6,464 nt of DNA from Rhodoferax sp. (GTDB lineage: Bacteria; Pseudomonadota; Gammaproteobacteria; Burkholderiales; Burkholderiaceae_C), in assembly GCA_029946045.1 (NCBI GenBank), contig JAQSDS010000087.1, positions 1 to 6,464 on the forward strand, in the 5' to 3' direction. Below the pieces are notes generated by a model. That model did no database searches. It was given only the letters and a program-made list of their open reading frames with translations, and was not told the DNA's origin. Positions within the stretch are counted from its first letter, which is position 1. Each line of letters begins with the position of its first letter. A program made the translations under genes and the position numbers. Positions 1-5,583 of this stretch are shown here, in pieces.

Positions 1-1518
1 CAAAAAGTAAATCAGTCCGGAAACCGCCAAAATCGATGCCAACAACCCGATCCGCTTCCAACTCTCGGCACGCAGGGCAGTCCAGGCAAAGTGGCTGTTG
101 GCCCAAATCAAAAACAGGCCCAGCAAAACGCAGGCAGCCAGCACCTGCAGCACAAACAGACCCCAGCCCGGCTCAGGCTTGTAGCTGCCGCGCTTGAGCA
201 GCCCCAGCAACAGCCAAAGCGCATTGACCATGGCGCCAATACCGATCGACAGCGTGAGCGCTGCGTGGGCAAAAACCGGCACCAGCAGCAGATTCAACAC
301 CTGGGTCAGCACCAGCACCACCACCGCCACCTTGACCGGGGTTTTGGTGTCCTGGTTAGCGAAATAACCGGGTGCCAGTACCTTGATGGCCACAATGCCG
401 ATCAAACCGACACCCCAACCCATTAGCGCACGCGTGACCTGCTGGACGTCAAAGTCGGTCATGGCGCCGTAGTGGTAGAGCACCGCCACCAGCGGCTTCG
501 CAAACACCAGCAGCGCCAGGGAACAGGGCACCGCCAGCAACACCACCAGGCGCAGGCCCCAGTCGAGCATGGCCGAATAACGGGCGGCATCGCCGCTGGC
601 GCGCGCCATGGCCAACTGCGGCATCAGCACCACGCCCAGGGCCACGCCCAACAAGGCGGTGGGGAACTCCATGAGCCGGTCGGCATAGGTGATCCAGCTC
701 ACGCTGCCGGGCTTCAGGTACGAGGCAATCTGCGTGTTGATAAGCATCGACAAATGCGCTACGCCAACCCCCAGCAAGGCCGGGCCCATGAGTTTGAGGA
801 TGTTCTGGGTGCCTGCATCGGCCCAGGCTTGTTTCAAGTCCGACCAGCGCCAGGCCAAGCGGGGGTGGAGCCCCATCCGCTTCAAAGCCATCCATTGCAC
901 CGCCAACTGCAGAACGCCACCCAGCAGCACACCGCCTGCCAGGGCATAAATGGGCTCCAGCCCCAAGGTTTTGAACCAGGGTGCCCCCAGCCACGCGGCA
1001 AAGATCATGCAAATGTTGAGTAGCACGGGGGTGGCGGCGGGTACGGCAAAACGCTTGTAGGTGTTAAGTACCCCGGCGCCCAGCGCCACCAGCGACATGA
1101 AGGCGATGTAGGGAAACATCCAGCGCGTCAAAACTACCGCCGCTTCATAGCCGCGTGGGTTCTGTTGCATGCCGCTGGCCATGGCCCACACCAAGCCGCC
1201 CGCGCCCAGCACGCCCAGCACACTCAAGCACAGCAGCGCCCAGGCGAGCACCGTGGCCACCCGGTCAATCAGGACCTTGGTTGCGGCATCACCCTGCTGG
1301 GCCTTGGAAGCGGCCAACACCGGCACAAAGGCCTGGCTGAAAGCCCCTTCGCCAAAAAATCGCCGGAACAGGTTGGGAATGCGAAACGCCACATTGAAGG
1401 CGTCGGTCATGGCTGACGCGCCAAAGGTGGAGGCAATCAGCAGTTCACGCATCAGCCCGGTGATGCGCGACAGCAGCGTCAAAAGCGACACCACCGAGGC
1501 GGACTTAAGCAGACTCAC
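1..1518 (-). CDS. murJ: Lipid II flippase MurJ (MviN), C-terminus cut by window edge
   Basis: MurJ moves undecaprenyl-linked lipid II across the inner membrane for peptidoglycan synthesis; it is a MOP-superfamily protein with about 14 membrane helices. The minus strand is open for 506 codons from GTG 1518 to the window edge, so only the last few residues are missing. The N-terminus reads SLLKSASVVSLLTLLSRITG, followed by TDAFNVAFRIPNLFRR and GEGAFSQAFVP, all MurJ signatures. With the GTG start, R18, R24, A29, D39 and R52 fall at exactly the E. coli MurJ positions, and R281 in YADRLMEF aligns with E. coli R270, the essential central-cavity arginine. This decides the start against the in-frame ATG at 1530, which would add four residues. 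A GGGGGA stretch lies about 4 nt before the GTG. The start overlaps the stop of a short upstream reading frame (GTGA), suggesting translational coupling. Identification is very secure; the start is likely. Confidence 0.97.
   Translation of the reverse strand, partial: MSLLKSASVVSLLTLLSRITGLMRELLIASTFGASAMTDAFNVAFRIPNLFRRFFGEGAFSQAFVPVLAASKAQQGDAATKVLIDRVATVLAWALLCLSVLGVLGAGGLVWAMASGMQQNPRGYEAAVVLTRWMFPYIAFMSLVALGAGVLNTYKRFAVPAATPVLLNICMIFAAWLGAPWFKTLGLEPIYALAGGVLLGGVLQLAVQWMALKRMGLHPRLAWRWSDLKQAWADAGTQNILKLMGPALLGVGVAHLSMLINTQIASYLKPGSVSWITYADRLMEFPTALLGVALGVVLMPQLAMARASGDAARYSAMLDWGLRLVVLLAVPCSLALLVFAKPLVAVLYHYGAMTDFDVQQVTRALMGWGVGLIGIVAIKVLAPGYFANQDTKTPVKVAVVVLVLTQVLNLLLVPVFAHAALTLSIGIGAMVNALWLLLGLLKRGSYKPEPGWGLFVLQVLAACVLLGLFLIWANSHFAWTALRAESWKRIGLLASILAVSGLIYFL
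1515..1518 (-). promoter_or_regulatory. GTGA stop-start overlap, relic frame to murJ
   Basis: The murJ GTG start (1518-1516) and the TGA stop (1517-1515) of the EamA-tail frame share the bases GTGA. Such 4-bp overlaps are typical of translationally coupled genes. Here the upstream partner appears to be only a remnant, so the coupling may be a leftover from an ancestral eamA-murJ operon or may still drive murJ through a short leader frame. The overlap is seen directly; coupling is inference. Confidence 0.45.
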
Positions 1519-1613
1519 CGCGTCCCCCATCCGCTTGGCCAACACACCATGGCGCTGGCCACCCCCATCCCGATCACCAAGGCGCCGCCCACCAGCACAT
1601 GACGGCCAGGCAG
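1515..1613 (-). pseudogene. Relic of an EamA/DMT transporter C-terminus ahead of murJ
   Basis: A minus-strand frame ending in TGA at 1517-1515 encodes PGRHVLVGGALVIG followed by a hydrophobic tail. The intact EamA permease in this window has PGPDVFVGGALVIG at residues 264-277, so 11 of 14 residues match. At the nucleotide level 1612-1570 matches 4795-4753 at about 35 of 43 positions by hand alignment, in the same reading frame relative to its stop. The frame stays open upstream to ATG 1700, giving 61 codons, but the first 29 codons (AT-rich, charged, promoter-like) do not resemble EamA and have no Shine-Dalgarno. I therefore read it as the surviving 3' end of a lost eamA paralogue. Its TGA overlaps the murJ GTG by four bases. 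The alternative is a functional small membrane protein of up to 61 residues. Confidence 0.5.
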
Positions 1614-1667
1614 TGATGGAGTAAAACGGATTTTTTGAAAGGTTTCATAGAATAAAGACTCGCGCGG

Positions 1668-1673
1668 ATTGTA
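1668..1673 (-). promoter_or_regulatory. murJ: Possible -10 element of murJ
   Basis: The minus strand reads TACAAT at 1673-1668, five of six matches to the sigma-70 -10 consensus, in the AT-rich part of the divergent gap about 150 bases before the murJ start. No good -35 hexamer stands at 16-18 bases upstream (AATCCG at 17), so this is a weak call based mainly on position and the single hexamer. Confidence 0.25.
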
Positions 1674-1675
1674 GT

Positions 1676-1701
1676 CATGGCTTGGAAATCCGGATTCCAT
1701 G
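1676..1701. repeat. Imperfect dyad in the divergent intergenic gap
   Basis: CATGG (1676-1680) and CCATG (1697-1701) form inverted arms around a second perfect palindrome, AATCCGGATT at 1687-1696. The nested symmetry lies between the two divergent transcription units and just upstream of the putative murJ -10, a position suited to a regulator site. It is short enough to be chance; no known regulator consensus is recognised. Confidence 0.3.
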
Positions 1702-1719
1702 CTTTATTTGCGAGCTGAT

Positions 1720-1745
1720 GGAATAAAACCATTGCCCACGCTGTT
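1720..1745 (+). promoter_or_regulatory. Candidate ECF-type promoter for the sigma cassette
   Basis: GGAAT at 1720-1724 is followed after 17 bases by TGTT at 1742-1745, about 50 bases before the start of the exported-protein gene. Many ECF sigma factors recognise a GGAA-containing -35 and a short GTC/GTT-containing -10 at this sort of spacing, and many transcribe their own operon, so autoregulation would be expected. The match is partial and unsupported by other sites, so this is a hypothesis from position and pattern only. Confidence 0.25.
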
Positions 1746-1754
1746 CATGTGAGT

Positions 1755-1770
1755 GCAAACGTCTGTTTGC
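1755..1770. promoter_or_regulatory. Perfect inverted repeat in leader of the cassette
   Basis: GCAAAC and GTTTGC are exact reverse complements separated by GTCT, followed by TTTT at 1771-1774. The dyad lies 24 bases before the ATG at 1795 and 13 bases before its AGGAG ribosome binding site. It could be a DNA operator, or in RNA a six-pair stem with a four-base loop resembling a weak intrinsic terminator or attenuator. The symmetry is directly visible; its role is inferred. Confidence 0.45.
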
Positions 1771-1794
1771 TTTTCCCCAACTTAGGAGTTCACC

Positions 1795-2178
1795 ATGACA
1801 TTCAAATCATCGACACTTTTCATGTCCTCGGTCGCTTTTGCCATGCTGACGGCATGCTTCTCTGTGGCCGCCGCGCCAGTCACCGTTTCGGATGGCGTGC
1901 TGGTGGGTCCCAACGGCATGACGCTCTACACCTTTGACAAAGATGCAGCCGGTAGCGGCAAGTCGGTCTGCAATGGTCCCTGCGCCACCAATTGGCCACC
2001 CCTCATGGCGGCCCAGGGCGAGTCGGCCAGCGCTGACTTCAGCATCATCACCCGTGATGACGGCAGCAAACAATGGGCAGTCAAAGGCAAACCCGTCTAT
2101 TACTGGGTCAAGGACAGCAAGCCTGGCGACACCACCGGGGACGGCGTCAACGGTGTCTGGCAAGTCGCCAAACCCTGA
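1795..2178 (+). CDS. Exported Yx(FWY)xxD-motif protein (COG4315 / Lipoprotein_15 family)
   Basis: This 127-residue protein belongs by motif to the secreted-repeat family annotated as lipoprotein with Yx(FWY)xxD motif, whose biochemical function is unknown. Two copies of the motif are visible: Y45-T-F-D-K-D50 and Y102-Y-W-V-K-D107. Family hallmarks between them are CNGPCATNWPPL (C59 and C63 in a CxxxC arrangement) and TRDDGSKQWAVKGKP. It ends in a GDG-containing segment and VWQVAKP. The N-terminus is a clear export signal: K4, a hydrophobic stretch, then either a lipobox (L18-T-A-C21) or a signal peptidase I site after A25-A27, so it is a periplasmic protein or an envelope lipoprotein. A strong AGGAG at 1784-1788, six bases before the ATG, fixes the start. 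It is the first gene of the cassette, 35 bp before the sigma factor, suggesting it is a target or sensor partner of that regulator. Family call is firm; role is unknown. Confidence 0.9.
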   Translation: MTFKSSTLFMSSVAFAMLTACFSVAAAPVTVSDGVLVGPNGMTLYTFDKDAAGSGKSVCNGPCATNWPPLMAAQGESASADFSIITRDDGSKQWAVKGKPVYYWVKDSKPGDTTGDGVNGVWQVAKP

Positions 2179-2213
2179 TTCAACAGCGTAGCCGGCATGC
2201 CACTGACCCGCCC

Positions 2214-2765
2214 ATGAGCCGCGAACTCATGGTTGCCCAGATCCCCTCGCTGCGCCGTTATGCGCGAGCGCTCACCGGGGACAGCTGGGCGGCCGATGAC
2301 CTGGTACAGGACACGCTGGAGCGTGCCTGCAACAAATGGCGCTTGTGGCTGGTGGGAAGCAACTTGCGGGCCTGGCTGTTCAGTGTGATGCACAACCTGT
2401 TTGTCAATCAATTGCGCCAGTCAGCGGGCGGCGCACACGCAACGATGCTCGACATTGATGATCTGGCCGATGAACTAGCGGCGCCTGCATCCAACGCAGA
2501 CCAGGTGTTCGACCTGCAACGCTGCTTGCTTCGCCTACCGCCAGAGCAGCGTGAAGTGCTGCTATTGGTCAGCATGGAGAACATGAGTTATGCCGAGATT
2601 GCCAAGCTCACCGGTGTACCGCTGGGGACCGTGATGTCGCGCCTGTCACGCGCCCGAGCCCGGCTGCAGGCACTGCTGGACGCACCCGCACATGGACTGG
2701 CAGATCCGGCAACCGATCCCGCAGTGCCGACGCGCTCCGTGACGACACTACACCGCTTGAAATGA
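2214..2765 (+). CDS. ECF-family RNA polymerase sigma factor
   Basis: A 183-residue extracytoplasmic-function sigma factor with only the sigma-2 and sigma-4 domains. Sigma-2 spans about residues 7-70, with DDLVQDTLERA (region 2.2-like, core RNA polymerase contact) and LRAWLFSVMHNLFVNQLR (regions 2.3-2.4, -10 recognition). An acidic linker follows (71-97). Sigma-4 spans about 98-155, with LRLPPEQREVLLLVSMENMS and the helix-turn-helix YAEIAKLTGVPLGTVMSRLSRA, which reads the -35. A proline- and threonine-containing tail of about 28 residues has no recognisable domain. The frame is open far upstream into the previous gene, but that part is out-of-frame shadow; ATG 2214 gives the normal N-terminus. 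No convincing Shine-Dalgarno precedes it, and ATG 2229 (MVAQIPSLRRYARAL) is a possible alternative. The next gene, 13 bp downstream, is its probable anti-sigma factor. It likely controls an envelope or oxidative stress regulon, but the ECF subgroup cannot be assigned by eye. Confidence 0.93.
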   Translation: MSRELMVAQIPSLRRYARALTGDSWAADDLVQDTLERACNKWRLWLVGSNLRAWLFSVMHNLFVNQLRQSAGGAHATMLDIDDLADELAAPASNADQVFDLQRCLLRLPPEQREVLLLVSMENMSYAEIAKLTGVPLGTVMSRLSRARARLQALLDAPAHGLADPATDPAVPTRSVTTLHRLK

Positions 2766-2778
2766 AACGCACAGCACC

Positions 2779-3600
2779 ATGAATCGCAAGCCTAACTGCC
2801 CACTGTCTGACGATGATCTCCACACCTTGGTGGACGGTCAGGGTTCGCGCCACGAGCTGGCTGCGTTGCAGGCGAGGCTGGCAGACGACCCTGATGCGCA
2901 GGCCCGATTTACACAGTGGCAACACCAGCGCGACCTAATGCATCGCCTGCATGCCCAGGTGCTGTCCGAGGCGGTACCGGCTGCACTGTTACAGGCTGCG
3001 CAAGCCGGCAGCGCCGTGCGCAGTACCGACTGGTCGCGTTATGGCGGCATGGCGGCCGGTGTGGTGATGGCATTTGCCGCGGGCTGGCTGGCTAACGCCA
3101 ACTGGCAGGACAAGAGCGCTCATAACTCAGTGGAGCCTGGCATGGCGCGGGCACAACCCGAGCGTGAATTCATCCATCAAGCCGTGCTGGCCCACGCCGT
3201 TTACACACCGGAAATCCGCCATCCGGTTGAGGTTTCGGCACAAGAACAACAACATCTGGTGCAATGGTTGTCCAAACGATTGAACAAACCCCTCAAGGTG
3301 CCTGATTTGACAACCCAAGGCTTTGATCTGGTGGGTGGACGGCTGTTGCCAGGCGAGGCCGGGGCACGTGCACAGTTCATGTTTCAAGACACAGCAGGTC
3401 AGCGCGTGACGCTCTACCTGGGTGCCGTCCATCCGACCGCAGCCGAGCTGTCAAGCCAGGAAACCGGATTCCGGTTCGAACCTCAAGCCGGCATACCCAG
3501 TTTTTACTGGATCGACCAAGGCTTTGGTTACGCTTTGGCAGGCCAGTTGCCCCATGCCACGCTGATGCAGCTGGCGCAAGCGGTCTACCGCCAGCTTTGA
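2779..3600 (+). CDS. Single-pass transmembrane anti-sigma factor
   Basis: This 273-residue protein sits 13 bp after the ECF sigma gene and has the architecture of membrane anti-sigma factors (COG5662-like). The cytoplasmic N-terminus (1-86) contains LSDDDLHTLVDGQ followed by ELAALQARLADDPDAQARF, the usual helical sigma-binding pattern. It has no HxxxCxxC zinc motif; the only cysteine is C7. One membrane helix lies at about 88-106 (GGMAAGVVMAFAAGWLANA). The periplasmic part (about 107-273) includes FIHQAVLAHAVYTPEIRHPV and DLTTQGFDLVGGRLLPGE, with later FMFQDTAGQRVTLYLG, segments typical of the sensor region in this family. It should hold the sigma factor at the inner membrane until a periplasmic signal triggers release. 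The ribosome binding site is weak and the gene is probably translated along with the sigma gene. The signal and any protease dependence cannot be deduced. Its stop lies 15 bp from the stop of the convergent hydrolase gene. Confidence 0.88.
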   Translation: MNRKPNCPLSDDDLHTLVDGQGSRHELAALQARLADDPDAQARFTQWQHQRDLMHRLHAQVLSEAVPAALLQAAQAGSAVRSTDWSRYGGMAAGVVMAFAAGWLANANWQDKSAHNSVEPGMARAQPEREFIHQAVLAHAVYTPEIRHPVEVSAQEQQHLVQWLSKRLNKPLKVPDLTTQGFDLVGGRLLPGEAGARAQFMFQDTAGQRVTLYLGAVHPTAAELSSQETGFRFEPQAGIPSFYWIDQGFGYALAGQLPHATLMQLAQAVYRQL

Positions 3601-3615
3601 GTTACGCCAACAAGG

Positions 3616-4710
3616 TCAGATCAATGCGCGCAGCGGATGGCAATGTGGCAGCCACGGGCTGTCAAAGAAGGGCTGCACCATTGCTGGCGTGACGTCTTCA
3701 ATACGCGCGGGCTGCCAAACCGGCGCGTTGTCTTTGTCGATCACCAGCGCGCGTATGCCCTCTGCGGCCTCGGTTTGCGCGCCGGGGCGCGCCAGATGCT
3801 GCGGATAAAAACAATGCCGCATCATGTCGCGCTCCAGGCGCAGGTCTTGCGCCACATTAAGACCGCGCGCACGGCGGACATGTTCCAGCGTCACATGCAG
3901 CATGAGGGGCGAACGCTGACGTAACTGCATGGCGGTGCGTTGGGTCCAATCAGAGGCATCGGCCTCCAGTGCCTGCACGATGGCGCGCACTGAATCCAGC
4001 GCGAAAAAAGCGTCAATCTTGCATCGCTCCAGTACAGGGAGTGCGCGCTCGGCAGCAGAAAATTCAGCCAGCCAGGCCTGCAAGCTGGCGGCATCGAGGA
4101 ACTTGATGTCAGCCAGCGCGTCCCAGGCCTGCGGCAATGTTTCGACGTCCAGACAATGGTCCGCCAGCCCCAATGCCATCGCCTCGGCGGCACCCAGAGC
4201 AGTGCCGGTCAGGGCCAGCCACTCACCCGCATGCCCGGGGCAGCGGCTCAGAAAATAACCGCCACCGACATCAGGAAACAGACCAATGGTGGTCTCTGGC
4301 ATGGCCAATTTGCTGCGCGAAGTGACCAGCCGGTGCGAAGCACCCTGGCTTAATCCCATGCCACCGCCCATGACCACGCCGTCCATGAAAGCCAGCAATG
4401 GTTTGGGGAAGCTGTGAATCAGGTGGTTGAGGGTGTATTCCTCGGTAAAAAAGTCTTCGGGGGTCGGGTCACCCGAGAGCAGGGCCTGGTGAAAAAAGCG
4501 GATGTCGCCGCCGGCGCAAAAAGCGCCAAAAGGCCCGGCCTTGTTGCTGCCGCGCAGGGCAACCGCCTTGATGAGTTCATCGTCACGCCAGGACTGCAGG
4601 CACAGGGTCAAGTCCCGGATCATGGGCAGACTCAAGGCGTTCAGGGCTTGTGGCCGGTTCAGGGTGATGAAGCCCACCTCACCACGAATTTCACTCAGCA
4701 CCTGGCTCAT
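3616..4710 (-). CDS. 3-hydroxyisobutyryl-CoA hydrolase-like enoyl-CoA hydratase/isomerase family protein
   Basis: A 364-residue crotonase-superfamily protein of the HIBCH type (ECH_2), the size expected for 3-hydroxyisobutyryl-CoA hydrolase, which removes CoA during valine degradation in the cytosol. Crotonase-fold marks appear in order: GFITLNRPQALNAL (11-25), the oxyanion-hole segment AFCAGGDIRFF (63-73), MDGVVMGGGMGLS (109-121) and MPETTIGLFPDVGGGYFLSR (137-156). E139 and D147 are the acidic residues at the positions used in HIBCH enzymes. The C-terminal half, with EGIRALVIDKDNAPVW (317-332), is the extension that distinguishes this group from ordinary enoyl-CoA hydratases. A purine-rich GGAAGGAAAGGA lies just before the ATG. 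The start overlaps the permease stop as ATGA, so the two are probably translationally coupled. A related acyl-CoA hydrolase or hydratase activity is possible; no other valine-catabolism gene is in the window. Confidence 0.9.
   Translation of the reverse strand: MSQVLSEIRGEVGFITLNRPQALNALSLPMIRDLTLCLQSWRDDELIKAVALRGSNKAGPFGAFCAGGDIRFFHQALLSGDPTPEDFFTEEYTLNHLIHSFPKPLLAFMDGVVMGGGMGLSQGASHRLVTSRSKLAMPETTIGLFPDVGGGYFLSRCPGHAGEWLALTGTALGAAEAMALGLADHCLDVETLPQAWDALADIKFLDAASLQAWLAEFSAAERALPVLERCKIDAFFALDSVRAIVQALEADASDWTQRTAMQLRQRSPLMLHVTLEHVRRARGLNVAQDLRLERDMMRHCFYPQHLARPGAQTEAAEGIRALVIDKDNAPVWQPARIEDVTPAMVQPFFDSPWLPHCHPLRALI
4707..4710 (-). promoter_or_regulatory. ATGA stop-start overlap, permease to hydrolase
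   Basis: The permease ends in TGA at 4709-4707 and the hydrolase starts with ATG at 4710-4708, sharing ATGA. A Shine-Dalgarno-like GGAAGGAAAGGA lies inside the permease's last codons. This is a classic coupled junction and confirms that the two genes are co-transcribed. Confidence 0.75.
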
Positions 4711-5582
4711 GTCCTTTCCTTCCAGCCAACCAGTTCGTTGGTCACCAAGGCGCCAATGACCAACGCGCCGCCCACAAACACATCCGGGCCAGGCACTTCA
4801 CCCGCGCCCACCCAAGCCAGCAAGATACCAAAAATAACTTCCAGCAGGCCCAGTAACGCGACTTCGGGCGCCTTCAAAACACGTGCACAAACCACCACCA
4901 GAACGCACGGAATGGCCAACTGCCCCAGGCCGAGTCCAAAAAGCAGCGACAAATCGTAGGCAGATGCCTGAAACGGCCAGGCCAGCGGCAGCGTGATCAA
5001 TGACGACAAGACCGCTCCAACCAATACTGCGGGAATCAGGTCGACGTCTTTGCCCTGCGCATGCGCGTGTTGCGTGATGGTCCAGTTGGCGGCACCGGCA
5101 ATAGGAACGCACAGCGCCACCAGCGTACCGGCCAGACTGACCCCTTGACTCAATTGACTGGCATACATGAAGGCAATACCAGCGCCCGCCACCACAATGG
5201 CCAACCAGGTGCGCAAAGGAATGCGGTGGCCAATGAAAACGCGTGATGCCAGCGCGGTGAACAAGGGAGCCAAAGCCAGGGTGACCAGCACATTGGCCAC
5301 CGTGGTCAGCATGATGGCCAACATGAAAAAGGTGAACATGCCGCTCCAGCACAAGCCGGACCACCACAGCGCCGGGCCACCCTGGCGCATGCGACTGAAC
5401 ACGTCACGGCCCTTGAACAAAGGCAGCATGACCAGCAGGCACAGCATGGTGAACAGGCTGCGCCAGAAGGTCACCTCGAACTTCTGCGCATGCTCCAGGT
5501 GGCGCGTGACGACACCAGCGGTAGACCACATCAGGGTCACCGCCACCATCACCCAGACCGCCCGGTTGTGCGTGAGCTTCAA
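4707..5582 (-). CDS. EamA/DMT-superfamily permease
   Basis: A 291-residue inner-membrane protein of the drug/metabolite transporter superfamily with two EamA repeats (about 8-140 and 150-283) and roughly ten hydrophobic helices. Helices lie near 10-26, 37-56, 70-90, 95-113, 126-142, 148-166, 183-203, 210-230, 240-259 and 266-283. Typical EamA features are WSTAGVVTRHLE in helix 1, EVTFWRSLFT at helix 2, ALAPLFTAL in helix 4 and APEVALLGLLEVIFGILLAW near the end, followed by VFVGGALVIG. Substrate cannot be predicted; members export amino acids, metabolites or drugs. The open frame runs back into typA as far as 5696, but that part is typA in another frame. TTG 5582 gives MKLTHNRAVW and begins one base after the typA stop; ATG 5549 is the first ATG alternative but would trim helix 1. 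No clear Shine-Dalgarno supports either. It is co-transcribed with typA and overlaps the next gene by four bases. Confidence 0.9.
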   Translation of the reverse strand: MKLTHNRAVWVMVAVTLMWSTAGVVTRHLEHAQKFEVTFWRSLFTMLCLLVMLPLFKGRDVFSRMRQGGPALWWSGLCWSGMFTFFMLAIMLTTVANVLVTLALAPLFTALASRVFIGHRIPLRTWLAIVVAGAGIAFMYASQLSQGVSLAGTLVALCVPIAGAANWTITQHAHAQGKDVDLIPAVLVGAVLSSLITLPLAWPFQASAYDLSLLFGLGLGQLAIPCVLVVVCARVLKAPEVALLGLLEVIFGILLAWVGAGEVPGPDVFVGGALVIGALVTNELVGWKERT

Positions 5583-5583
5583 G

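Noticed and set aside
449..1012. Minus-strand 187-codon open frame inside murJ
   Set aside because: It is a shifted frame of murJ, with Gly/Ala/Arg/Pro-rich low-complexity translation and no family resemblance; the MurJ frame is unmistakable.
2073..2213. Upstream in-frame extension of the sigma gene
   Set aside because: This part overlaps the exported-protein gene out of frame and reads as Arg/Gln-rich noise; ECF sigma homology begins just after ATG 2214.
3645..3660. GTGGC-A-GCCAC and AGCC-ACG-GGCT inverted repeats near the convergent stops
   Set aside because: They lie inside the hydrolase coding sequence, are short with tiny loops, and have no following T-tract, so they do not qualify as a terminator.
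4798..5367. Minus-strand 189-codon open frame inside the permease gene
   Set aside because: It is a His/Gly/Arg-rich shadow of the EamA frame, which shows clear membrane helices and family motifs.
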